From the NCBI GenBank assembly GCA_002840555.1, contig PHBJ01000014.1, positions 26,883 to 90,882 of the forward strand: 64,000 bases of DNA, given 5' to 3'. A program made the translations under genes and the position numbers. This DNA comes from Deltaproteobacteria bacterium HGW-Deltaproteobacteria-13. Its GTDB lineage: Bacteria > Desulfobacterota > Syntrophia > Syntrophales > Smithellaceae. Of this stretch, positions 1 through 6,852 are shown piece by piece (position 1 is the first letter of the stretch; each line of letters opens with the position of its first letter). Under the pieces are notes generated by a model. That model did no database searches. It saw nothing but the letters and a program-made list of their open reading frames with translations, and was not told the DNA's origin.

Positions 1-789
1 GGTGAGGCTTTTTATATCAGCAAGAATTTTTTTGAAAAAATTTATTCCGACCTGCACACCCGGCAGAACGACAAGAGGGAAAAATGCCGCGGATGTCTCG
101 GCTCCGCTGTAAGGCGACGGCACCGCCTTTCTGTGTTCAAAAATCTCGCGCCACAGGTCGGACAGTTCCATCGACCTGTTCAGGACTTTGTAAAGTCTCT
201 TCTCATTCATCTTTTTGCCTGTGTGTTTTTCAACAAAGGCCATCAAGTCGTAAAACTGATCGACCACGTAATCAATATTTCCCTCAAGGGTTTTCTCATC
301 GGTACCGCTTACCCACTTGGGAATATCAAACATAAAAAACGGGACGTTCATTTTATCGGCCATGATCTGAAACCACTTCCAGTGCGTATCGCAGATGGCA
401 TTTGTGCAAACCACGATATCGGGCTTGCTGATCCCTCCGAGCGTCTTTTTGATTTTGGTGTCGTAAGCGCCGATGTTTGTCTTGCAGTAGGAACACAGAT
501 CCCGCGAGAACCCCATGCTCTCGGCATGCTCAATCAGGCGCTGAGACTGTTTGCGGGCGGCGGCCACGGTCGCCATATTTTCAGGATGATCAGGGAAAAT
601 ATCATAGATCCACATGAGTTCTATCGGGAAAGCGGCGCAGGTCCAAGCCGTCTTTTTCCAGGGCAGCGTCCTGTATAATTTTTCCATGCCGATCCACCAC
701 AGCATCGGCCACTTGAGATCTTTCGAGTGAGGCAGGGTGTTCAGCACAACCTTCCCGGCATTATCAGTGGAATTTTTTGCTTTATCCAT
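1..789 (-). CDS. 2-hydroxyacyl-CoA dehydratase (HgdB/BcrB-like) subunit, C-terminus cut by window
   Basis: The minus strand reads open from an ATG at 789 to the window edge (263 codons), so the C-terminus is missing. My translation shows family features of 2-hydroxyglutaryl-CoA dehydratase and benzoyl-CoA reductase subunits. An early CSYCK motif is followed by a PDIVVCTNAICDTHWKWF segment whose cysteines are candidate [4Fe-4S] ligands. These enzymes act on acyl-CoA thioesters in the cytoplasm and need an ATP-driven activator protein, which is not visible here. The start overlaps the stop of the upstream gene by 8 bp, with a GGAGGAAGGG ribosome site, so the two subunits are translationally coupled. 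The substrate cannot be told from sequence. Family assignment is confident; a dehydratase or reductase role is inferred. Confidence 0.85.
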   Translation of the reverse strand, partial: MDKAKNSTDNAGKVVLNTLPHSKDLKWPMLWWIGMEKLYRTLPWKKTAWTCAAFPIELMWIYDIFPDHPENMATVAAARKQSQRLIEHAESMGFSRDLCSYCKTNIGAYDTKIKKTLGGISKPDIVVCTNAICDTHWKWFQIMADKMNVPFFMFDIPKWVSGTDEKTLEGNIDYVVDQFYDLMAFVEKHTGKKMNEKRLYKVLNRSMELSDLWREIFEHRKAVPSPYSGAETSAAFFPLVVLPGVQVGINFFKKILADIKSLT

Positions 790-1831
790 TATTCCCTTCC
801 TCCATCATTTCCACAAAGGCCGCAAGGCGGTTCGCGAGCTGCTGGTCGGCAGCCGGAGAAAAGTCCCTTTCCAGGTGGATCACCTTGTAGCCCCTGGCTT
901 TCAGAGCATTATTAACCGGCACGGAATCATAGGCATACGGCTCGCAGAATTTCAGGTTTTGCGAAAAGATTCCATCAACCTTTGTCTCCTGAAGGGCCTG
1001 ATACAGATAATCCAGCCGCTTCTGAAGGGTCGGTCTTGTCGCAGGTTTGGGTATGCCTGTGTAATATTCAATGAGAGATTCAAGCGGATCGTTTGCGTCG
1101 GGAATCAGTGTCGCAAAAAATCTTTCTCCTACGGAAAGATCATCACGAACGATCCTGATTCCGCAATCATCGAGCGTATCCATCCACTCCACATAAGTGA
1201 TGTCACTGCCGGTTAAGAGAAATCGTTTTTTGCCGGATGGAAAAGCCGGCCTTGCATTCCAGAGTGTTATCTCCGAATCGAGCCAGGCGGAGACTTCATC
1301 CACGGGGCAGGTCAAACATTTTATCATCGCGGTAAGATAATCACGGTTGGGAATGTCTTTCTCCGATCTGAGCCCGGAAAGTTGTTTGAGCTTTTTCTTT
1401 ATCTCATTGGATTTACCGATCGCCTCCCTGATTTTTTCCGGTGTAATTTTTATATCAAATTGTTTTTCGAGGTGGCTGATCAGCCTTTGCAGTTCAACCC
1501 TGTAATATTTCCTGGCGGCATCGCCGTCCAGCAGGGGAGCGCCAAACCAGTGCAGGAAAGGCGTTTCCACATGAACCTTCCATATGTCGTAATGTCTGTT
1601 GGTATTGTTGCACCCCTGCGCGAAAATAATCCCAGCCCATTCTTTTGCGTGAGCCAGCGCTTCCGTGAGCCAGCTTCTCGCGGCACCACAAAAAAAGCTG
1701 GATAAATATTTATCCGCAGGATCATTGGATTGGTGGACATCGCCCATAATTTTATACGGGCTGAATCCGGCCGCCATGATAATTTCCAGCGGCATTTCAT
1801 GAGACGTGTCAAAATAGGCAAGCTTTTTCAT
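782..1831 (-). CDS. 2-hydroxyacyl-CoA dehydratase-type second subunit
   Basis: This 349-residue protein has the HGD-D fold signature of 2-hydroxyacyl-CoA dehydratases. It opens with a family-like MKKLAYFDTSHEMPLEII segment. Candidate cluster cysteines lie in FFCGAARSW, AQGCNNTNRHYDIW and LKFCEPYAY. It lies directly upstream of the other subunit and overlaps it by 8 bp, as in the two-subunit cores of HgdAB, FldBC or BcrBC enzymes. The pair probably forms one heterodimeric Fe-S enzyme. No activator ATPase or CoA-transferase is adjacent inside the window; the CoA-transferase at 34190 is far away. The substrate is unknown, with hydroxyacyl-CoA dehydration or aromatic CoA reduction both possible. 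Confidence 0.85.
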   Translation of the reverse strand: MKKLAYFDTSHEMPLEIIMAAGFSPYKIMGDVHQSNDPADKYLSSFFCGAARSWLTEALAHAKEWAGIIFAQGCNNTNRHYDIWKVHVETPFLHWFGAPLLDGDAARKYYRVELQRLISHLEKQFDIKITPEKIREAIGKSNEIKKKLKQLSGLRSEKDIPNRDYLTAMIKCLTCPVDEVSAWLDSEITLWNARPAFPSGKKRFLLTGSDITYVEWMDTLDDCGIRIVRDDLSVGERFFATLIPDANDPLESLIEYYTGIPKPATRPTLQKRLDYLYQALQETKVDGIFSQNLKFCEPYAYDSVPVNNALKARGYKVIHLERDFSPAADQQLANRLAAFVEMMEEGNNG

Positions 1832-2041
1832 TTTTTACAATTTTTACTCCAAAGAACGAGGCATTTTTTTATCCGAATGAAGGCATTAAACCAGATTATC
1901 ACGGCAAAAATCAATCAATATCTTATGCTTTTGCCTAAACGATTGAGTCTAATTATCAAAACGCGGGAATACATTATCTGGCGCGCTACGCTGAAAAATG
2001 ATACTTAATTAACAAAGCAAATTCATACAAAGGCAAGGCAA

Positions 2042-2989
2042 GTGGAAAAAATCAAACTGGGCATCAGTTCCTGTTTACTGGGCGAAAAGGTCCGTTATGA
2101 CGGCGGACATAAGCTCGACAGGTTTCTAACGGATACTCTGGGAAAATATGTGGAATATGTTCCTGTTTGTCCTGAAGTGGAATGCGGCCTGGGTGTTCCC
2201 AGAAAATCCATGCGTCTGGAAGGCAATCCTGACTCTCCCCGGTTAATCGTAACCAGCACCAGAGAAGATATGACGGAAAGGATGGAAAGTTTCGCGCGAA
2301 ATAAAGTGGCTAAACTGGAAAAAGAAGATATTTGCGGTTTTATCTTTAAGAGCGATTCGCCCAGCAGCGGGATGGAGCGGGTCAAGGTTTACAACGAAAA
2401 CTCCATGCCTGTAAAAGCAGGCAAGGGAATGTTCGCCGGAATTTTCATGGACCATTTTCCTCTGCTGCCGGTGGAAGATGAAGGTCGTCTTCACGATCCC
2501 GGCCTGCGTGAAAATTTTATTGAAAGAATATTCGCGTTAAAAAGATGGCGGGAAGCGTTTAGCGGCAAAAATATTAAAAAGAGCCTGATAGATTTTCACA
2601 CAAAACATAAATTATTAATCCTCGCGCACAGTCCCCGGCATTATCAAGCGATGGGGAAACTCGTTGCCGCGCAAAAGAGTTTAGTTGGTCAGGATGTCTA
2701 TAAGCAATATGAGGATTTACTGCTGGAATCGCTTAAAATTAAGGCGACACCGAAGAAACATGTCAATGTTCTTCAGCATATGACGGGATATTTTAAGAAA
2801 CAATTATCCGTTGATGAAAAGAAAGAATTACTCGAACACATCAATAATTATCGAGATGGATATATTCCTTTAATTGTGCCGGTAACATTAATCAGCCATT
2901 ACGTTCGCAAATATAATGAACCTTATCTAACGCAACAGTTATACCTGAATCCACACCCATCAGAGCTTCAACTGAGAAATCATGTCTGA
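2042..2989 (+). CDS. TudS (DUF523)-DUF1722 fusion protein, probable sulfur-removing RNA/base enzyme
   Basis: The 315-residue protein starts with GTG. Residues ~5-150 are a DUF523 domain (LGISSCLLGEKVRYDGGHK, then CPEVECGLGVPR), and residues ~190-310 match DUF1722 (YbgA-like; KHKLLILAHSPRHYQAMGKL). DUF523 includes TudS, a [4Fe-4S] thiouracil desulfurase, and fused TudS-DUF1722 proteins are thought to desulfurate thiolated uracil in RNA. Cys11, Cys43, Cys48 and the Cys of DICGF are candidate cluster ligands. The motif often written SPSCG in this family reads SPSSG here. The gene stands alone, between a divergent dehydratase operon and the trpB2 leader. The desulfidase role is inferred from the family. 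Confidence 0.8.
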   Translation: MEKIKLGISSCLLGEKVRYDGGHKLDRFLTDTLGKYVEYVPVCPEVECGLGVPRKSMRLEGNPDSPRLIVTSTREDMTERMESFARNKVAKLEKEDICGFIFKSDSPSSGMERVKVYNENSMPVKAGKGMFAGIFMDHFPLLPVEDEGRLHDPGLRENFIERIFALKRWREAFSGKNIKKSLIDFHTKHKLLILAHSPRHYQAMGKLVAAQKSLVGQDVYKQYEDLLLESLKIKATPKKHVNVLQHMTGYFKKQLSVDEKKELLEHINNYRDGYIPLIVPVTLISHYVRKYNEPYLTQQLYLNPHPSELQLRNHV

Positions 2990-3049
2990 AATTTCATCTT
3001 GACATGTAATTATTTGCTGTGCTACGAGTTTTCAAAATTGAAAGCGTCA

Positions 3050-3121
3050 ATGGAAAAAATGTTAAAAGTTATTTCTAAAAATTACTGGTGGTGGTGGCAG
3101 ATTTTAAATGTCTGCCCTTAA
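3050..3121 (+). CDS. Trp leader peptide for trpB2 (four tandem Trp codons)
   Basis: A 23-codon frame from ATG 3050 (or ATG 3059) ends at TAA 3119-3121. Codons at 3086-3097 are TGG four times in a row, preceded by Asn-Tyr and followed by Gln. It is too short for usual gene calling. It is followed within 30 bases by overlapping hairpins and a T-run, then trpB2. This is the classical layout of ribosome-mediated attenuation: stalling at Trp codons when charged tRNA-Trp is scarce would favour the antiterminator. No strong ribosome site is visible before either ATG, so the exact start is uncertain. Confidence 0.88.
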   Translation: MEKMLKVISKNYWWWWQILNVCP

Positions 3122-3148
3122 GCTCGGATAAAAAAACGAGTATGGGCA

Positions 3149-3221
3149 GGGAAGCTCCTTCCCATGACTCCGGAATAATATTAATGCCATGGGAATAATC
3201 AGAACCCATGGCTTTTTTTTT
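3149..3221 (+). terminator. Transcription attenuator upstream of trpB2
   Basis: Three mutually exclusive pairings can be read directly. The pause hairpin pairs GGGAAG (3149-3154) with CTTCCC (3158-3163). The antiterminator pairs TTCCCATG (3159-3166) with CATGGGAA (3188-3195). The terminator pairs GCCATGGG (3186-3193) with CCCATGGC (3205-3212) and is followed by nine T (3213-3221). Terminator and antiterminator share 3188-3193, and pause hairpin and antiterminator share 3159-3163. With the upstream Trp-codon leader this makes a complete attenuator. Confidence 0.88.
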
Positions 3222-3260
3222 AGACTTATTAGTGAAATATTTATTATAAGGAGATAAAAT

Positions 3261-4622
3261 ATGGAACAGGTAAAAGTAGTACTGCAAGACCGCGAAATAC
3301 CTAAAAAGTGGTATAATATCATGGCGGATTTGCCAACCCCGATGAAACCGCCTCTGCATCCCGGTACCGGCCAACCGGTAACCCCCAATGATCTGGCGGC
3401 AATTTTCCCGATGAACATTATCGAACATGAAACTTCAAATAAACGCTGGATAAAAATTCCCGATGAAGTTTTGCAAAAATATTTGCTGTGGCGGCCGTCT
3501 CCTCTTTACCGCGCTTATAATTTTGAAAAACTGCTCAATTGCCCGGTAAAAATTTATTACAAAAATGAAGGCGTCAGTCCGGCCGGTTCACACAAACCCA
3601 ACGCCGCCATCCCGATGGCCTATTATAATAAAGTAGCCGGAACCAAGCGCATCACCACGGAAACCGGCGCCGGCCAGTGGGGCAGCGCCCTTTCCATGGC
3701 CTGCCAGATGTTCGGTTTGATATGCCGTGTGTACATGGTTAAAATCAGCTATGAACAAAAACCCTACCGTCGCATGATGATGAATACCTGGGGCGCGGAA
3801 TGCATCCCCAGTCCCAGCAATTTAACGCAGGCCGGCCGCAATGTTCTCGCGGAGCATCCGGATTCTCCCGGTTCACTGGGTATCGCGATCAGCGAAGCCA
3901 TTGAAGATTGCGTAACCAGCAAAGATACGAAATACTCATTGGGCAGTGTGTTGAACCATGTATTGCTTTATCAGTCGATTATCGGTCTGGAAGCGCAAAA
4001 ACAAATGCAGAAACTCGGCATCTATCCGGACGTGGTAATGGGATGCTGCGGTGGCGGCAGTAATTTTGCAGGCATCGCATCGCCGTTCGTCTGCGACAAG
4101 ATTCACGGAAAAGACGTGAAGATCGTCGGCGCAGAACCTTCATCCTGCCCCAGTATGACCAAGGGGCCATTTGCCTATGATTTCGGCGATCTGGCCAAAA
4201 CAACGCCTCTACTTCCCATGTACACACTGGGTCATGATTATGTACCCGCGCCGATTCATGCAGGCGGCTTGCGCTACCACGGCATGGCGCCAATCGTCAG
4301 CCATATGGTCCGGGAAAAGCTCGTTGAACCCAGAGCCTATGACCAGTTAAAAACTTTTGACGCCGGTGTCAAATGGGCTCGTTCCGAAGGCTTCATTCCC
4401 GCGCCGGAAACCAATCACGTTCTGGCGGCAGTTGTGGATGAAGCCATGCGCGCCAAAGAGGAAGGCAAGGAAAAAGTGATCCTCTTTAACTGGAGCGGTC
4501 ATGGCCTGGTCGATCTTGCCGCTTATGATGCTTATTTAGCAGGCAAGCTGCAAGCTTATGAATTGCCTGATCATGAAGTAGAAAGGGCGCTCAACGCCAT
4601 TAAGGATTTCCCGAAACCTTAA
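3261..4622 (+). CDS. trpB2: Tryptophan synthase beta chain, TrpB2 type
   Basis: The protein has 453 residues, longer than the 396-residue TrpB encoded at 19344, and belongs to the TrpB2 (COG1350) class. The PLP lysine is K112 in AGSHKPNAAI. The glycine-rich cofactor phosphate loop is GCCGGGSNFAGI, and ETGAGQWG is the conserved substrate loop. TrpB2 enzymes make tryptophan from serine and indole (or phosphoserine in some archaea), often without a TrpA partner. No trpA is adjacent, so indole salvage or a different partner is possible. The start has a clear AAGGAG ribosome site. Expression should respond to tryptophan through the upstream leader and attenuator. Confidence 0.93.
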   Translation: MEQVKVVLQDREIPKKWYNIMADLPTPMKPPLHPGTGQPVTPNDLAAIFPMNIIEHETSNKRWIKIPDEVLQKYLLWRPSPLYRAYNFEKLLNCPVKIYYKNEGVSPAGSHKPNAAIPMAYYNKVAGTKRITTETGAGQWGSALSMACQMFGLICRVYMVKISYEQKPYRRMMMNTWGAECIPSPSNLTQAGRNVLAEHPDSPGSLGIAISEAIEDCVTSKDTKYSLGSVLNHVLLYQSIIGLEAQKQMQKLGIYPDVVMGCCGGGSNFAGIASPFVCDKIHGKDVKIVGAEPSSCPSMTKGPFAYDFGDLAKTTPLLPMYTLGHDYVPAPIHAGGLRYHGMAPIVSHMVREKLVEPRAYDQLKTFDAGVKWARSEGFIPAPETNHVLAAVVDEAMRAKEEGKEKVILFNWSGHGLVDLAAYDAYLAGKLQAYELPDHEVERALNAIKDFPKP

Positions 4623-4645
4623 TAAATTTAAATATATTAAACTGG

Positions 4646-4690
4646 AAAAACCGTCAGGAAATAAAAAACTTGACGGTTTTTCTTTTTTTC
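4646..4690 (+). terminator. Rho-independent terminator after trpB2
   Basis: AAAAACCGTCA (4646-4656) pairs with TGACGGTTTTT (4671-4681), followed by a T-rich run to 4689. It lies 24 bp past the trpB2 stop and separates trpB2 from the next gene. Confidence 0.85.
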
Positions 4691-4706
4691 GTCAACCTAT
4701 CAGGCA

Positions 4707-4964
4707 ATGAAAACGGAGCACGACCATAAACTAATCCGTTGCCCGAAACTGGGCGACGAAATGACCTTTGCTTACTGTCTACAGGAAGCAGGTGATCTGC
4801 CCTGTTCGCGGATTGTCAATTGCTGGTCGTCTTGCTTTGATATCGCCGCTTTTTTAAAAGAAATCCTGACACCCGAACAATGGAGCAAATTTATCAATTT
4901 TCAGCCAAACGATAAAGTTATAAGCCTTTTCGAACTCATTCAAGCGGCAAAGGCAAAAAAATGA
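4707..4964 (+). CDS. Small conserved-looking Cys-rich protein
   Basis: This 85-residue protein has a CPKLG...F..YC...PCSRIVNCW arrangement of cysteines in its first 45 residues. That spacing suggests a small metal-binding or disulfide module, followed by a helical tail. Its stop overlaps the rarA start (ATGA), so the two are translationally coupled, supporting a real gene. I recognise no characterised family and cannot assign a function. Similarly patterned small proteins seem common in deltaproteobacteria, and a possible second example lies at 13901. Confidence 0.65.
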   Translation: MKTEHDHKLIRCPKLGDEMTFAYCLQEAGDLPCSRIVNCWSSCFDIAAFLKEILTPEQWSKFINFQPNDKVISLFELIQAAKAKK

Positions 4965-6310
4965 AGAATTTAGATCTATTCAATCAGGACGGGACGGGTG
5001 ACGCAAAAGATTCGGCGCCTCTTGCCGAAAGAATGAGGCCGCAAAACATTTCCGAATATATCGGCCAACAGCATCTTTTGAAAGAGGGCTCTTTACTCAA
5101 ACGCGCCATCGAAGAAGATAAACTTTTTTCCATGATTTTCTGGGGACCGCCGGGTTCGGGGAAGACCACTCTGGCCAGAATTTTAGCCAATGAAACCAAA
5201 TCAAAATTTGTCAGTTTTTCCGCTGTTCTTTCCGGCGTGAAAGAAATTCGCGCGGTCATTGATGAAGCCAGAGAACTGCTGGAAAGAAAAAAGACAAAGA
5301 TGATTCTCTTTGTCGATGAAATTCACCGTTTCAACAAAGCTCAGCAGGACGCTTTTTTGCCGCATGTGGAAAGCGGTCTGATAACGCTGATCGGCGCGAC
5401 GACGGAAAATCCTTCTTTTGAGGTCATTGCTCCTCTTCTGTCACGAACACGAGTGTTGGTTTTAAGACCTTTTTCTGAAGATGACCTGCTGGCGATCCTC
5501 GATGGCGCCCTGAAAGATAAACAAAAAGGGTTTGGGAAAATTTCGATTAAAATTGATCCTGATGTGCTTCGTTACCTTGTCAGCCTGGCCGACGGAGATG
5601 CCCGCAGCGCCCTGAACAATCTGGAAGCTATCGTATCCATGGTGCAGAACCTGCCTGCGGAGAAAAGAGTTATTTCCCTGAAATTCGCTCAGGATACCCT
5701 GCTTAAGAAATCGCTTTTATATGATAAAAACGGCGAAGAGCATTATAATTTAATTTCCGCTTTGCATAAGAGTTTGCGCGGCAGCGATCCTGACGCGGCT
5801 CTGTATTGGCTGGGCAGGATGATTGCCGCGGGAGAAGACCCTCTTTACATTGCCAGGCGCATGGTGCGTTTCGCGTCGGAAGACATCGGCAACGCCGATC
5901 CGCAAGCGCTGGTTGTCGCTATGGCCGCTCAACAGGCTTTTCATTTTATCGGTCTGCCGGAAGGAGAACTGGCTTTAGCGCAGGCGGCCGTTTATCTGGC
6001 AACAGCGCCCAAGAGTAATTCGCTTTATGTTGGTTACGGCAAAGTGAAAGAAGTAATCAATACAAAAGGGTATTTGCCCGTCCCCCTGCATATTCGCAAC
6101 GCGCCGACAAAATTAATGAAAGAACTTGATTACGGCAAAGATTACAAATATGCTCATGATTACGCCGATGCTTATGTCCCGCAGGAATATCTGCCGGAAG
6201 AAATTAAAGGGCAAATATTTTATCAGCCCAGGGAGACCGGCTTCGAAAAGACCATCAAAGAAAGAATGAATTACTGGCGGAAGAAGAAAAATAATGCCAA
6301 AGATGAATAG
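4961..6310 (+). CDS. rarA: Replication-associated recombination protein A (AAA+ ATPase)
   Basis: The 449-residue protein matches RarA/MgsA (Mgs1, WRNIP1). Walker A is GPPGSGKTT near residue 62, Walker B is LFVDEIHRF, sensor 1 is IGATTENPSF, and a C-terminal helical tetramerisation region includes GNADPQALV and LPVPLHIRNAPT. The family acts at stalled replication forks and interacts with SSB and clamp-loader functions. The ATG overlaps the stop of the preceding Cys-rich gene. A ~123-bp repeat begins 5 bp after the stop codon. Length and motifs are normal for the family. Confidence 0.95.
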   Translation: MKNLDLFNQDGTGDAKDSAPLAERMRPQNISEYIGQQHLLKEGSLLKRAIEEDKLFSMIFWGPPGSGKTTLARILANETKSKFVSFSAVLSGVKEIRAVIDEARELLERKKTKMILFVDEIHRFNKAQQDAFLPHVESGLITLIGATTENPSFEVIAPLLSRTRVLVLRPFSEDDLLAILDGALKDKQKGFGKISIKIDPDVLRYLVSLADGDARSALNNLEAIVSMVQNLPAEKRVISLKFAQDTLLKKSLLYDKNGEEHYNLISALHKSLRGSDPDAALYWLGRMIAAGEDPLYIARRMVRFASEDIGNADPQALVVAMAAQQAFHFIGLPEGELALAQAAVYLATAPKSNSLYVGYGKVKEVINTKGYLPVPLHIRNAPTKLMKELDYGKDYKYAHDYADAYVPQEYLPEEIKGQIFYQPRETGFEKTIKERMNYWRKKKNNAKDE

Positions 6311-6314
6311 ATTT

Positions 6315-6437
6315 ATACCATTTCGATTTCAAAGGATAACGCGGCGGCAAGGAGGAGACTCCGCAGGCGTATTTTACATACGTTGAGGAAGCCGACGACG
6401 CAGCCAACAAAGTTAGCCAAAGAAAGCGAAAGGGTAT
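6315..6437 (+). repeat. ~123-bp interspersed repeat, copy A1 (MITE-like)
   Basis: The element is bounded by imperfect terminal inverted repeats: ATACCATTTCGATTTC at the left, and the reverse complement of ATACCCTTTCGCTTTC at the right. An inverted copy (A2) with high identity lies at 10023-10146, so the pair brackets the two-component system. The centre carries CGTATTTTACATACGTTGAG, a core also found in the element at 45820. It begins 5 bp after the rarA stop. It encodes no protein and resembles a non-autonomous miniature element or a structured 3' untranslated element. Confidence 0.8.
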
Positions 6438-6540
6438 TGCAAAAAAGGAAAGGGAGGCTTGGTTAGGGCCTCCCAATGAAGAGAGAAGGTATTATCCTTC
6501 TGGTTGTTTTGTTGCCGGCCAATCATACCCGTTATTTTTA

Positions 6541-6830
6541 GTCGACAATTAACTTGAACTCATTTAAAGCATTTATCATACCATAAAAAAATTTTAATTT
6601 TAAATTATTGAAATAATTGATAAATAATTAAAATGAATCGTTAACCACCTGATAATACTTTTTTATTGTCGGCAATAAATGTCGAAAAGAATCTTGGCTT
6701 ATTTTTAAAAGTATCATAAATACAATAGCATATCTTTAAATTGTCACATTTACCCCCTTTTCGACAATAATGTCGAACTTTTTGGTATTAGCCGTTGACT
6801 TTTCCCTTAAATAGCTTAAAATGACGGGCA
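6541..6830 (+). promoter_or_regulatory. Promoter and palindromic operator sites upstream of the histidine kinase gene
   Basis: The AT-rich gap 6438-6852 holds no gene. A perfect inverted repeat TTCGACA-N4-TGTCGAA lies at 6760-6777, and an imperfect copy TCGGCA-N5-TGTCGA at 6670-6686. A half-site GTCGACA is at 6541. A sigma-70-like promoter reads TTGACT (6795-6800), 16 bp, TAAAAT (6817-6822). The perfect palindrome is centred about 61 bp before the expected transcription start, a usual activator position. The regulator is unknown. Confidence 0.55.
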
Positions 6831-6852
6831 AAATGATGCTCTGAGGAGAAAA

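Noticed and set aside
133..678. Long plus-strand open frame
   Set aside because: It is the antisense shadow of the dehydratase subunit on the minus strand, whose translation matches the family.
3086..3097. TGG repeat as a simple tandem repeat or CRISPR-like feature
   Set aside because: The four TGG are in frame in a leader peptide and followed by attenuator hairpins, as in the second copy at 14246. No CRISPR spacing exists.
6781..6800. Sigma-54 promoter before the kinase gene
   Set aside because: TGGTATTAGCC lacks the GC doublet at the right spacing. A sigma-70-like TTGACT-N16-TAAAAT fits better.
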